A DNA stretch of 64,000 nt from Flavivirga abyssicola (GTDB lineage: Bacteria > Bacteroidota > Bacteroidia > Flavobacteriales > Flavobacteriaceae). Shown one piece after another: positions 19,576 through 28,820 of the stretch. Made by a program: the position numbers and the translations under genes. The notes under the pieces are model-generated. The model did not search any database. It was not told the origin of the DNA and was given only the letters and a program-made list of their open reading frames with translations. The first letter of the stretch is position 1. The number at the start of each line of letters is the position of its first letter. The stretch is taken from positions 3,521,001 through 3,585,000 of the forward strand of contig NZ_CP141266.1 in assembly GCF_030540775.2 (NCBI RefSeq). Direction: 5' to 3'.

Positions 19576-19872
19576 TAATTTGTTTTAATTTAATTTAGTT
19601 TTATTTAATTTAATTGTTAATTAGTTGTAGTTTTATCAAAATTACATGTTGTTTTTTGTTAAAGTGATAATAATATGCTTCGTGAATTTATAATAGTTAA
19701 AAACAAATGGCTTATCTGTTAGTATTAAAAAAATATCTAAGCGTATTACATGTTGATTATCAGCTATTTAGATGGTGTATTTGGACTGTAGCTGTTTTAG
19801 TTTCTACGTTTTTGTTTAAACAGATATCAATTAAAAATTAGTAAAATTCACATCAAATTGTCCACAATAATC
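19576..19872. promoter_or_regulatory. Divergent promoter region between GH16 and the hybrid sensor
   Basis: About 300 bp of AT-rich DNA with no ORF separates the two divergent starts. AATTTAATTT-type repeats lie just upstream of the GH16 start (19583-19625). No exact TAnnTTTG box is obvious. The segment presumably holds promoters for both genes and a binding site for the AraC-type domain of the sensor, but no site can be defined by eye. Confidence 0.4.
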
Positions 19873-22800
19873 ATGAGAGTAACTCTAAAAATATTCCTAC
19901 TTTTTTTTATTACGATTTTAAGTGCATATAAATGCTTTGGTCAAGAGTGTGTTTTTAATCCTATTAAACAGTACACAACTGCCGATAAATTATCTCATAA
20001 TGGTGTTACAAGTGTTTTTGAAGATAGCAATGGACTTATATGGTTTGCTACTTATGATGGTTTAAATAAGTATGATGGATACTCATTTAAGCAATACAGG
20101 AATACGCTTGAGAATAAACTTTTATTAAGTAACAGAGTGCTCTCTCTTAATGAGGACGTCAATAAAAAATTGTGGATTGGTACAGAACATGGGATTAATT
20201 TATTAGACTTGAATAATGATAAAATTTCCGTTGTACATACTAATATTGACAGTAAACAGAAAGTTTTAATTGTAAAAAAAATAATATTATCTGATAATGA
20301 TTCTGTACTATGCTTATTAGAGAATCATACTATACTTCATTTTGATAAACACTATAAATTAATTGGTACCTATCAACCAAAAATCTTTAATTCAAACCAA
20401 ACTAATTTTCGAGACATCGTTAAGCTGTCTTCAACAAAATATGCCATCACATCATCTTCAGGTTTATTAATATTCGATTTAACTACTAAAGACTTTCAAT
20501 TATTCGAACTAAAAGCAATAGAATCCTGTTTCGGTTTATTGCTATACGATAAAGAAAACCTATTTGTAGTAAAATCTCATGGGATCGCTCATTTAAGGCT
20601 TAGTGAAAAATTAGAATATGTTAATACCATATTTCAAGATAAACGGTTTAAACATATTTCACTAGATGCTAATAAAACATTGTGGCTGGGGGCTATAAAT
20701 GGAATAAGTAAAGTGAAAAATTTCATACCTCAAAAATGGAATGAAAATTTAGAAATATGTCATCTTAAATCATTTGATGAAATATATGTAAGCTCAGTTT
20801 CGGCTAATATTAAAAAACGATGTTGGGTTACAACATTTAACAAAGGTATTTATGAATTTGAAGTGGTGAATAATTCTTTCAATAGTTATGAAAAAAGTTT
20901 TGGAAGCCCACATGGTATTGAAACGAATACTATTGCAAGTATGTCTAAATATGATGACAATAAGGTGTTAATAACAACATATTTTGGTAAAATATCTCTA
21001 TTTGATGCTGAAAAACAAAAGTTTTTGCCATTGCCATTTAAAGCACCTCCAGAGAATACAGAATTTAAAGGAAAGATGGTGCAAGACTCTAAGGGTAATA
21101 TTTGGTTTTCACCGAGAGGGATCCAAATGGGACTGTTTTTAAAGAAGCACAATGAAGATGAGTTTAAATTAATTCAATCAAAAAAACATAAACAATTTAG
21201 CAATGCCTTAATTAGGCAAATAGTTGAAGATAAGCATTGTTGTATCTGGGTTTCTGATCGTAAGGATGTTTTTCGCGTAAAGTTTGACGAAGATGAAAAT
21301 CCTATAGTAGAAAGTTTAAATTGGATAACATCATATAAGCCTAAGTTTTCACTTATCAGATATATTTATGCAGACCCTTTGTATGACTTTGTTTGGTTGG
21401 CGTCAGAAGTAAATGGTTTGTATAGGGTAGATATTGGCAATGATAATAAACTAAATACTTTAAAAATTGAAAACTATCAAAATCTCCCAGATAACAAGGA
21501 TGGCTTATCAAGTAATTATGTGTCACATATTATTCGAGATGTTAATAATAGTATGTGGATTGCTACAGATCAAGGTGGGATTTGTAATGTAGTGAATGAA
21601 ACCTCAGGCCCTAAATTTATTACGTATTCAGAAAAAGATGGGCTAATAAATAATGGAGTGAAACGTATAGAGTGTGATGCTGAAAATAATTTATGGCTTT
21701 CAACAAATATGGGAATCAATAAGTTTATAACAAAAACCAAAGAATTCAGAAAGTATCAAAAAGATGACGGCTTGCCTTTTTTACAATTTGAATTCTCGTC
21801 AATTAAAACCGACAATGGCACTATGCTTTTTGGAGGGAGAGAAGGATTTACTTATTTTAAACCAGAGCAAATAAAGAAAAACAGCACCATTCCCAGTCTT
21901 ATTTTTGGAGATTTCAAACTGTTTAATAAAACCATCAAGCCTGGAGATTCCATTGACGGGAGAGTTATTCTAGAAAAAAATCTATCACTGTTGAGTGAAA
22001 TAGAATTAGAATACGATCAAAATGTGTTTTCAATAGAAGTAGCTTCATTGCACTTTAAAAGTCGAGATAATCACTTTATTAAATATAAATTATCGCCTAT
22101 AGATAAAGATTGGGTGGTAAACCCTTCATCTAACAATATAATACATTACAACGGTTTGCCTCCTGGAGATTACGTTTTTGAGGCCATGGCGTCCAATAGT
22201 GATAACGTTTGGAGCAATCCTAAAAAAATCAATATTGCTATTACACCTTATTTTTTAAAAACAAATCTGGCTTATACCATTTACGGCATTATTGTATTAT
22301 CAGTTATTTTAACTATTGCATTTTTATTGATAAGATATTTTAGGTTACAGCACAAACTGGAAATAGAGACACTAGAGAAGAAGCAAGAAAGTGAATTGAG
22401 CGATGCCAAACTGAGGTTTTTTACTAATATTTCTCATGAGTTTAGAACGCCACTTACTTTAATTAATGGGCCTATAGAGGCATTTCTTAAAAAATTTGAT
22501 AAGGAAAAACCCATTAAAAATTATTTAGAGCTTGTAAAACGACAATCTAAAAAAATATTGCAACTGGTTGAGCAGGCTCATGATTTTAGGAAAGTAGAAA
22601 AGGACATGCTAAAGCTAAATATCGATAAATTTAATTTCTCTGAGTTTATCATTCAACTCATCTTAGATTTTAACTTTTTAGCTTCAAAAAACCAGATAAA
22701 ATTAACTTTAGAGGCACCCGAACAAGATGTTTTTTTGGCAGCAGATAAAAGTAAAATTGAAAAAGTTCTTAATAACTTAATCAATAATGCCTTCAAATTT

Positions 22801-23964
22801 TCAAATAGGGGTGGCACCATATCTATTAAGTATTCAGAGTGCAATTCACAGCTGAGTTGTACGGTTAAGGATACGGGTATAGGCATTAAATCTGAAGATA
22901 TTCCTCATGTTTTCGAGCGATTCTTTCAATCTAAAAAAGACCATTTATCGCATTATGGAGGTTCTGGTATAGGATTAGCTTTTTCAAAAAAATTAGTGGA
23001 ATTACATGATGGCTCATTAAACGTAGAAAGTATTGAAGGTAAAGGGGCAGCTTTCACATTTAATATCCCGATAGGCGATTTGGAAAAATATAATCTAAAA
23101 GAATGTAAAATTGAAGCACTGATTGATGAAGAGGTTAAGAACACCAATAATGTTGTGATAAACGCCAGCGGTTTTGATGTTCCTGAACTAGAAGTTGAAG
23201 AAACCTTGGTAGGCTCAAGGGTTTTTATTGTTGAAGATAATGCTGAAATGTTGTTATTTTTAGCAAATGTATTTTCTAGCCATTTTAATGTTAAAACGTT
23301 TTCTAACGGCAAAGACTGTGCTCAATTTTTGGAACAAGAATGGCCAGATTTGATAATAAGTGATGTTATGATGCCAGAAATGAATGGCATAGAATTGTGC
23401 GAACACGTAAAAGCAAATATAAAAACGAGTCATATTCCATTAATTCTATTAACTGCAGTTTTATCCATGGAAAGCAAACTTAAAGGTTTAGGAGTTGGCG
23501 CAGATGTATACATTAATAAACCTTTTGAAGTAAAATATTTGGTAATGCGATCTGTTATGCTACTTAAGAATAGAAAAATTTTACGAGAGCGTTTTCAAAT
23601 TGATAATCGTTTAGCTCTGGAAAAACATCATGTAAATAAATATGATGAAATTTTTGTAGATAAACTCTTTAAACTTGTTGATGATAACTTGCAAAACCTG
23701 GACTTGGATGTTAACTTTTTAGCTAGAGAGTTAGGGATAAGTAGGTCTCAATTTTTTGAAAAAGTGAAGGCCTTAACTAACCAGACGCCTTATGAGTTGT
23801 TAAAAACATATCGACTTAAAAAAGCAGCAAAGTTATTAGTGAAAGGCGATTTACAAGTGTCCGAAGTATCTCTTTACGTTGGATTTAAAAGTACACCACA
23901 TTTTAGTAGAGCATTTAAAGATAAGTACAAGGTTTCTCCGGGGAAATACAAGAGTAAAACGTAA
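19873..23964 (+). CDS. Hybrid two-component system sensor/regulator (HTCS)
   Basis: Encodes 1363 aa from the ATG at 19873. An in-frame TTG at 19858 is less likely because the signal peptide fits the ATG (KIFLLFFITILSAYKCFGQ). The periplasmic part carries two-component propeller repeats (SNGLIWFATYDGLNKYDG, NSMWIATDQGG, NNLWLSTNMGINKF) and a Y_Y_Y domain (about 715-795). One membrane segment follows (about 797-820). Then come HisKA with the phospho-His in NISHEFRTP (about 855), HATPase (NNLINNAFKFS, DTGIGI, GGSGIGLAFSKKL), a receiver domain with the Asp in LIISDVMMPEMNG (about 1164), and an AraC-type HTH at the C-terminus. HTCS proteins bind oligosaccharides outside and switch on glycan-use genes. 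The neighbouring GH16 is the likely target. Confidence 0.96.
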   Translation: MRVTLKIFLLFFITILSAYKCFGQECVFNPIKQYTTADKLSHNGVTSVFEDSNGLIWFATYDGLNKYDGYSFKQYRNTLENKLLLSNRVLSLNEDVNKKLWIGTEHGINLLDLNNDKISVVHTNIDSKQKVLIVKKIILSDNDSVLCLLENHTILHFDKHYKLIGTYQPKIFNSNQTNFRDIVKLSSTKYAITSSSGLLIFDLTTKDFQLFELKAIESCFGLLLYDKENLFVVKSHGIAHLRLSEKLEYVNTIFQDKRFKHISLDANKTLWLGAINGISKVKNFIPQKWNENLEICHLKSFDEIYVSSVSANIKKRCWVTTFNKGIYEFEVVNNSFNSYEKSFGSPHGIETNTIASMSKYDDNKVLITTYFGKISLFDAEKQKFLPLPFKAPPENTEFKGKMVQDSKGNIWFSPRGIQMGLFLKKHNEDEFKLIQSKKHKQFSNALIRQIVEDKHCCIWVSDRKDVFRVKFDEDENPIVESLNWITSYKPKFSLIRYIYADPLYDFVWLASEVNGLYRVDIGNDNKLNTLKIENYQNLPDNKDGLSSNYVSHIIRDVNNSMWIATDQGGICNVVNETSGPKFITYSEKDGLINNGVKRIECDAENNLWLSTNMGINKFITKTKEFRKYQKDDGLPFLQFEFSSIKTDNGTMLFGGREGFTYFKPEQIKKNSTIPSLIFGDFKLFNKTIKPGDSIDGRVILEKNLSLLSEIELEYDQNVFSIEVASLHFKSRDNHFIKYKLSPIDKDWVVNPSSNNIIHYNGLPPGDYVFEAMASNSDNVWSNPKKINIAITPYFLKTNLAYTIYGIIVLSVILTIAFLLIRYFRLQHKLEIETLEKKQESELSDAKLRFFTNISHEFRTPLTLINGPIEAFLKKFDKEKPIKNYLELVKRQSKKILQLVEQAHDFRKVEKDMLKLNIDKFNFSEFIIQLILDFNFLASKNQIKLTLEAPEQDVFLAADKSKIEKVLNNLINNAFKFSNRGGTISIKYSECNSQLSCTVKDTGIGIKSEDIPHVFERFFQSKKDHLSHYGGSGIGLAFSKKLVELHDGSLNVESIEGKGAAFTFNIPIGDLEKYNLKECKIEALIDEEVKNTNNVVINASGFDVPELEVEETLVGSRVFIVEDNAEMLLFLANVFSSHFNVKTFSNGKDCAQFLEQEWPDLIISDVMMPEMNGIELCEHVKANIKTSHIPLILLTAVLSMESKLKGLGVGADVYINKPFEVKYLVMRSVMLLKNRKILRERFQIDNRLALEKHHVNKYDEIFVDKLFKLVDDNLQNLDLDVNFLARELGISRSQFFEKVKALTNQTPYELLKTYRLKKAAKLLVKGDLQVSEVSLYVGFKSTPHFSRAFKDKYKVSPGKYKSKT

Positions 23965-24026
23965 TTCCAAAAAATAATGAAAAACTAAGCCCACCTACCT
24001 TAGAGGATACTTTTTAAACATAAAAA

Positions 24027-24055
24027 ATGGCCGAAATTTCTTCCGACCATGACTA
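24027..24055. repeat. Right copy of the 19-bp repeat bracketing GH16/HTCS
   Basis: TTTCTTCCGACCATGACTA at 24037-24055 is identical to 18152-18170. The similarity extends left with ATGGCC (24027-24032, matching 18137-18142) before a short length difference. The outer left hairpin arm of the other copy is not retained here. It lies between the converging HTCS and CCC-motif genes. Confidence 0.75.
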
Positions 24056-24090
24056 CCAAACGGTATTCTTTATTCTAAAATAATGCGATA

Positions 24091-24420
24091 TTATTGATTT
24101 TGTTGCCATTGCTCCATCATCTCTTGAGACTTTTGCATAAGTTCATCCCAACCCACCGTGTATATTCTATAAATGGACATTATTAGATACAGAAGATTTA
24201 TTATTAATATAACCAAAGCTACAATTTTAGCTGTATTCATAGCTTTAATACTATTTTGATCATAATTTTCTGGATTAAGCTTAGCCGCATTTAATTTACT
24301 ATTAGCAATTATAAATGCAATGCCTGCAAGGATGAATCCGAGCCCGCCAAAACAGCAGCATAATAAACCTATAATAGCTAATACGTAAACAATTGCTGGG
24401 TTGAGTTTTTGTTGTTCCAT
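24091..24420 (-). CDS. CCC-motif membrane protein
   Basis: Encodes 109 aa with two membrane segments (about 10-40 and 65-90). The first contains GLLCCCFGGLGFILAGIAFIIAN, the CCC motif for which this Bacteroidetes family is named. The C-terminus is soluble and rich in Gln and Met. It follows the DUF2752 gene by 9 bp, a common pairing, so both are probably in one operon. Function is unknown. Confidence 0.85.
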   Translation of the reverse strand: MEQQKLNPAIVYVLAIIGLLCCCFGGLGFILAGIAFIIANSKLNAAKLNPENYDQNSIKAMNTAKIVALVILIINLLYLIMSIYRIYTVGWDELMQKSQEMMEQWQQNQ

Positions 24421-24429
24421 TTTTGAATT

Positions 24430-24714
24430 TTAATTGATTATTTTTATTAGATAACTTATTATTATTGTTGAAACCGTTATTATAGCCAATGCACCAATAA
24501 TTTTGGTGGAGTGTTTAAATTTAAAGAAAATATTAATCCCTATAGCTAAAAAAAGAATTATTAAGCTATAAATTGCAGGGTACATATAAAAAGCATCTAA
24601 AAATTGCCCTTTAAATACTAATACAAGTGATCTTTGCAAGCCACACCCCATGCATTCTACACCAAAGAGTTTTTTGTTTAAGCATGGTAACATATAATCA
24701 TTTAAAGCCTGCAC
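24430..24714 (-). CDS. DUF2752 family membrane protein
   Basis: Encodes 94 aa. The N-terminal signature MLPCLNKKLFGVECMGCGLQRS has paired Cys (CxGCGLQR type), diagnostic of DUF2752. Two hydrophobic segments follow (about 42-62 and 70-90). These small proteins are widespread in Bacteroidetes and have no known activity. The gene sits directly upstream of the CCC-motif gene. Confidence 0.87.
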   Translation of the reverse strand: MQALNDYMLPCLNKKLFGVECMGCGLQRSLVLVFKGQFLDAFYMYPAIYSLIILFLAIGINIFFKFKHSTKIIGALAIITVSTIIISYLIKIIN

Positions 24715-24841
24715 GTATAATAAGATTTTATTACGCTAAAATAAGTAAAAAGGATATATTGCTGTCTTTTAACACTCAAAATATACTGGAAGTATTGTTG
24801 TATTGAAGGCGTTTTTAGGTTATTCAATAGATTTTAGCATA

Positions 24842-25001
24842 GAACCTATTTAGACTTTTTGGATTTAAGCGAAAATTAGAAATTTTTGCCTCTGTTGAAG
24901 ACTTTTTTGAGTTACATAGCAGAGCTACGGAAGGAAAAAAAGACAAAAACAGAGTTGAAAACGGCAATTTTTTAGCAAATTGAAAAAGTCTAAAGGAGTT
25001 C
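24842..25001 (+). repeat. 160-bp element with imperfect terminal inverted repeats (copy 1 of MITE-like family)
   Basis: The ends 24842-24860 and 24983-25001 are inverted repeats matching at 16 of 19 positions. ATA immediately precedes and follows the element, as expected for a 3-bp target duplication. The interior aligns with the reverse complement of 51820-51980 at roughly 65% identity over the first ~85 bp, almost without gaps, including a TAGC-AGA-GCTA hairpin. It contains no meaningful gene; a 70-codon ORF here is a by-product. The rest of the 339-bp gap (24715-25053) shows nothing else. Confidence 0.75.
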
Positions 25002-25053
25002 ATATAGAAAAATGACATATAAAATAAGTCAATCAAATAAATTTATGACTGTT

Positions 25054-26820
25054 CTACTTTTTATTAGCAATAATAATCTTTTTCTTAAATACCTGATTAT
25101 CATCTAAATTTACCTGAAGAATGTATATACCATCACTAAGTAATTTTGTAGAGTAGGTATATGCTTTTTTTGAATTATCATGAAGCCTTTTATTTTCTAC
25201 TTCTTTACCAGCTACATCAAATAAACTAAACTCTTTTACATTTAAAGAATTTGGATTGGAAATTTTTAATTCAGAAATGCTATTGTTTTGGAATACTTTT
25301 AAAGTATTTAAATCAGTCTCTGGAGTATTTAAGGTATTCTTATCAAAAACAATTTCAAATCGATCTTTATAATTGTTGGCCTCAAGATTAATGTTAAAAT
25401 CCTGAACTTTTAAATTAACAAACGTATTATTTTCTATATCATGCAGGTAAATAGGCTGATCACTTTCAAAATTCTGAATATCAGCAATTCTAATTCTAAT
25501 TTGTGACTCTTTATTTAGTTTAATAGCTAAAGGAATTTTTAAAGAAACATCAAAAGGTAATGCTTCTGCGAGATAAGGTTTTCCGTCCACTAACCAATGC
25601 GCATCCAAAGTCAAAATATCATCTTGATGTATATTAGATTCCATACCATAATCAAAACCAAAAGTCGTAGAGTTATGGAATGTTTCTACTAATTGTCTTG
25701 TATAGCTATTATTGAAATCAATATTTAATCTAAAACGCTTATAGTCACTTGGAACTTTAAAAAAACCTTTAGTATTTTTTGAAGCTTTCTTTTTTGTGTT
25801 AGAAGACTTAAAAAATTCACTGTCAGCATGTGTTTCTTTTATAAATATTCTATGACTGTTTTTCGCTTTTACTGTACCAGTTGCTGTACCTTCAACCATA
25901 AATCCTTGCCCAATAGGAATGTATCTTTGAGGTTCTTTTCCAGAAGGGCCACCACCTGCAGCTCCATTAATAGTCCCATTCAAGTTATAAGTACTAAAAG
26001 TCGCTGGAGTATAGGTCTCAATGGTACCAGTAGCATTAATAGTATAAGTAGCATAACCACCTTCATAATCTCTAAGGTTATGCGAATTTACACTAAGGTC
26101 TTGCTCCCAAAAAAATAAAGTACCAGTAATTACAGCAGCATTTTCAGCATCATGTATATAAGCTAAGGCATCCATAGCAGATGGGTACGGATTACCAACT
26201 AATGTAAATTGCCCGTTTAAAACACTAACCCCTATAGTGCCATTATTAGGTTTTCCCCTAAAATCATATTGTTGTGCATCACCAGATCCAGCAGTCCCCT
26301 TCATTGTAAAACCTTCTCCCGGATTTAAGTCTGTGCTACCACCCACATGTATCCATTCAGAATACTCATCAGAAGCAATAAATTTCCAGATCCAATAAGA
26401 CTCAATAGCTAATGGACTGCAAGTGCCATTATATCCAGGTAAACGGCCAACAGTAGCAGGGGTTGAAGTTATAAGACCAGTAACATCATTAAGAAAGGTA
26501 ACCCCAAAAGGATTGTTTGTATTATTACTGGTTTTGCTACCAACCGGAGAACACCAATAATTATATTCATGAGCTCCAACGTTACCATCCTGATAAACAC
26601 TTAATTCACCAACACCAGAATTCCCTGTAGTACCAGAACCTTGAATAACCTGAGCTTCGTCACGCAAATAAATAGAACTATCTGCTTCGTTTAGGTTAAT
26701 ATCATCTTCAACAAAGACAATTTCATCATTTATAAAAACATAAGCGTCATTTCTTACTGATAATTGTGAGAAAGAAAGGTTGCTTATTAGTAGAAGAAAA
26801 AGGGTAGATCTGCTAAACAT
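25054..26820 (-). CDS. Secreted protein with T9SS type A sorting domain
   Basis: Encodes 588 aa with a signal peptide (1-18, LSFSQ). The body is a beta-rich extracellular protein (QGSGTTGNSGVGELSVYQDG, YNYWCSPVG, NPGEGFTMKGTAGSGDAQQYDFRGKPNNG, LVGNPYPSAMDA), a pattern common in Flavobacteriaceae surface proteins. The C-terminal ~75 residues form a T9SS sorting domain (LKVFQNNSISELKISNPNSL, FSLFDVAGKEVENKRL, LSDGIYILQVNLDDNQVFKKKIIIANK). The protein is exported across the outer membrane and probably surface-attached or released. No catalytic motif is recognised. Confidence 0.9.
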   Translation of the reverse strand: MFSRSTLFLLLISNLSFSQLSVRNDAYVFINDEIVFVEDDINLNEADSSIYLRDEAQVIQGSGTTGNSGVGELSVYQDGNVGAHEYNYWCSPVGSKTSNNTNNPFGVTFLNDVTGLITSTPATVGRLPGYNGTCSPLAIESYWIWKFIASDEYSEWIHVGGSTDLNPGEGFTMKGTAGSGDAQQYDFRGKPNNGTIGVSVLNGQFTLVGNPYPSAMDALAYIHDAENAAVITGTLFFWEQDLSVNSHNLRDYEGGYATYTINATGTIETYTPATFSTYNLNGTINGAAGGGPSGKEPQRYIPIGQGFMVEGTATGTVKAKNSHRIFIKETHADSEFFKSSNTKKKASKNTKGFFKVPSDYKRFRLNIDFNNSYTRQLVETFHNSTTFGFDYGMESNIHQDDILTLDAHWLVDGKPYLAEALPFDVSLKIPLAIKLNKESQIRIRIADIQNFESDQPIYLHDIENNTFVNLKVQDFNINLEANNYKDRFEIVFDKNTLNTPETDLNTLKVFQNNSISELKISNPNSLNVKEFSLFDVAGKEVENKRLHDNSKKAYTYSTKLLSDGIYILQVNLDDNQVFKKKIIIANKK

Positions 26821-26999
26821 TGTTTAAATAGGTTACATGTATTGGGGATAACAAATATATATATATTTTCACAAAAACCAGTTTTTCATCGGTATAAAAC
26901 GTCTTTAAACGGAATAAAGCTCAGAAAATCACGATGAAATCATTATTTAAAATCTAATTTTTTAATGTAATTTGCCAATCATAAAAAGACATGTTATTA

Positions 27000-27191
27000 A
27001 TGAAGTATTTTAATTATATATTGATAATTTTAGGTGCTATTGTTGCTACTTACGCCAAATCTGGTACAGAGCAGAATGAATATATTTTAATAGCAGGAAT
27101 TATTATACTTATGCTAGGGGTTTATAGAATATCTAGGAGTATACCAAGTAAAGAGGATAGTGATGATGTTGATAATACCGAAAACGACTAG
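27000..27191 (+). CDS. Small two-helix membrane protein
   Basis: Encodes 63 aa from the ATG at 27000; an alternative ATG at 26991 adds three residues. Two hydrophobic helices (about 2-18 and 26-43) are followed by an acidic tail ending EDSDDVDNTEND. It lies 2 bp upstream of the Smr-domain gene and is almost certainly co-transcribed. Function unknown; size and position make it a plausible conserved small membrane protein. Confidence 0.72.
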   Translation: MKYFNYILIILGAIVATYAKSGTEQNEYILIAGIIILMLGVYRISRSIPSKEDSDDVDNTEND

Positions 27192-27193
27192 TT

Positions 27194-27757
27194 ATGTCTT
27201 TTAAATTGGGTGATTCTGTGCTAGTTATAGATGAAAACTTATCCGGAGTGATAAAAAAGGTTTCGGGTAATACTATTTCTATTGAAACAACAGATGGTTT
27301 TTTATTAGATTTTCAAAGTGATGAGTTAGTTATAAACAAAGCTGGTAGTACTTTTACTAGAGAATTATTTTCAAAAACAACTATTAGTGATGTTGTTTCT
27401 GAAAAAGAGCAACCTTCAAAAAGAAAACAGGTAAAAACGAGAGCAAAAGATAGGTATGAGCCTACTCTAGAGATAGATTTACATATTAATCAATTAGTTA
27501 AATCTTCAAAAGGAATGTCTAAGCACGATATATTAACGCTCCAATTAGATACGGCGAAACGCCAATTAGACTTTGCCATAAGAAAGCGCATTCAAAAAAT
27601 AGTATTTATACACGGGGTAGGTGAAGGCGTATTGAAAGTAGAATTAGAATATTTATTTGGACGCTATAACAATGTGAAATTCTATGAAGCCAATTACCAG
27701 AAATATGGTTTGGGAGCTACCGAAGTGTATATTTATCAGAATGTTATACCCAATTAA
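27194..27757 (+). CDS. Smr-domain protein (DUF2027-like)
   Basis: Encodes 187 aa. The N-terminal ~60 residues form a small beta barrel (GDSVLVIDENLSGVIKKVSGNTISIETTDGFLLDF). A basic linker is followed by a C-terminal Smr domain (about 95-185) with LEIDLHINQL, the LDxH-like start, and the HGVGEGVLKVELEYLF motif near residue 145. Smr domains are nucleic-acid nicking or binding modules found at MutS2 C-termini and in stand-alone proteins. The specific role here is unknown. It overlaps the end of the next, convergent gene by 4 bp. Confidence 0.87.
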   Translation: MSFKLGDSVLVIDENLSGVIKKVSGNTISIETTDGFLLDFQSDELVINKAGSTFTRELFSKTTISDVVSEKEQPSKRKQVKTRAKDRYEPTLEIDLHINQLVKSSKGMSKHDILTLQLDTAKRQLDFAIRKRIQKIVFIHGVGEGVLKVELEYLFGRYNNVKFYEANYQKYGLGATEVYIYQNVIPN

Positions 27758-28674
27758 TTAAAAACGGGTTCGCCTTTTCTTGTTTTGGTTAGTCTAGAGT
27801 CTTGTAGGATTCCAAAATCAAATATATCTAAAGATATTAGTGTTAAATCAAAATTAGAAATTGTAAGTGATACTGTAAATGTTTGGGTAATATTATGATC
27901 TCTATACGCTATAGCTACTACAGAAGTAGACACATCTGGATTTAAATAGTCAGGTGTTGTACCAATGGTAATATCATTTGCAGGGTTTAGGTCATCAGAA
28001 TCGTTTTCCTCATCGCGTGTTTTAACCCCGTCTCCATCATCATCATCATCTAAATAATCAGGCGTACCATTTCCGTCAGTGTCTTGAGCATCACTAAAAA
28101 TACCATCATTATTTGGATCGACGTTTTCATCTTTTGTTAAGATATTATCGCCATCGTCGTCTGGGTCAATATAATTAGGTATAGAATCGTTGTCAGTATC
28201 ATCATCTTCTAAATTCCCATTACCGTTTATATCCTCAAATTCAGCAGGGATGCCGTCATTGTCGTCTTCTGTTAAAACGGTTTCAATCACAGCAGTTCCA
28301 GATGTACTTTCTATATCTTGGGTTATAATTATATCAGAGAGCGGTATGTCATTACAGAATAAATTAGAAGGCAGTGTAGCATTACTATAAGTTCTATAAT
28401 TAAACGGGTTAGAGCTATTTATTGTAACCTCTTTTGTATAGGTTTTAGTCACTTCATCAACGTCAAGAAGTTCATCAAAAGTAAGAGCATTAACTCTTAA
28501 AGATAAAGATTCGGAAGGATCATTTTTAGTTTTGTAAAGGATTAAACTAGATACGCCTTCGCAAGCTTCAAAAGTTTCTCCAAATTCTAACTCAACAGTA
28601 ATTACATCGCCATCGTCACAAGAGTATATAGCTAATAAAAATAGAGATATTGAAACTAAAAATAATTTACGCAT
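27754..28674 (-). CDS. Lipoprotein with thrombospondin type 3-like calcium-binding repeats
   Basis: Encodes 306 aa. The lipobox ends at IYSC (Cys about 19). A beta-rich domain (about 25-135) precedes at least five Asp-rich repeats (about 138-235: DDNDGIPAEFEDINGNGNLEDDDTDND, DPDDDGDNI, DTDGNGTPDYLDDDDDGDG). These match TSP3-type Ca2+-binding loops. The C-terminal ~65 residues are a further beta segment. It is probably a surface or periplasmic lipoprotein. Closest relatives often include FKBP-type isomerase domains, but none is evident here. Confidence 0.85.
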   Translation of the reverse strand: MRKLFLVSISLFLLAIYSCDDGDVITVELEFGETFEACEGVSSLILYKTKNDPSESLSLRVNALTFDELLDVDEVTKTYTKEVTINSSNPFNYRTYSNATLPSNLFCNDIPLSDIIITQDIESTSGTAVIETVLTEDDNDGIPAEFEDINGNGNLEDDDTDNDSIPNYIDPDDDGDNILTKDENVDPNNDGIFSDAQDTDGNGTPDYLDDDDDGDGVKTRDEENDSDDLNPANDITIGTTPDYLNPDVSTSVVAIAYRDHNITQTFTVSLTISNFDLTLISLDIFDFGILQDSRLTKTRKGEPVFN

Positions 28675-28820
28675 TGGGTTCGAATTTTAGGACAAAAATA
28701 ATGGAATTGTTATTTATAACGTAGCATATTGAAAATAATTTTATTTCAAGTATTTTTGAACTCTAAAAAGTTTTTTTGATTACCTGAACTTTGTACTGAA
28801 TTAATAAAAATGTCTTTTCT

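Noticed and set aside
19858-19872. TTG start for the hybrid sensor
   Set aside because: The ATG five codons later gives a standard signal peptide; the TTG form only adds MSTII.
24824-25036. 70-codon minus-strand ORF
   Set aside because: It coincides with the 160-bp inverted-repeat element and has no protein-like features; it is explained by the repeat.
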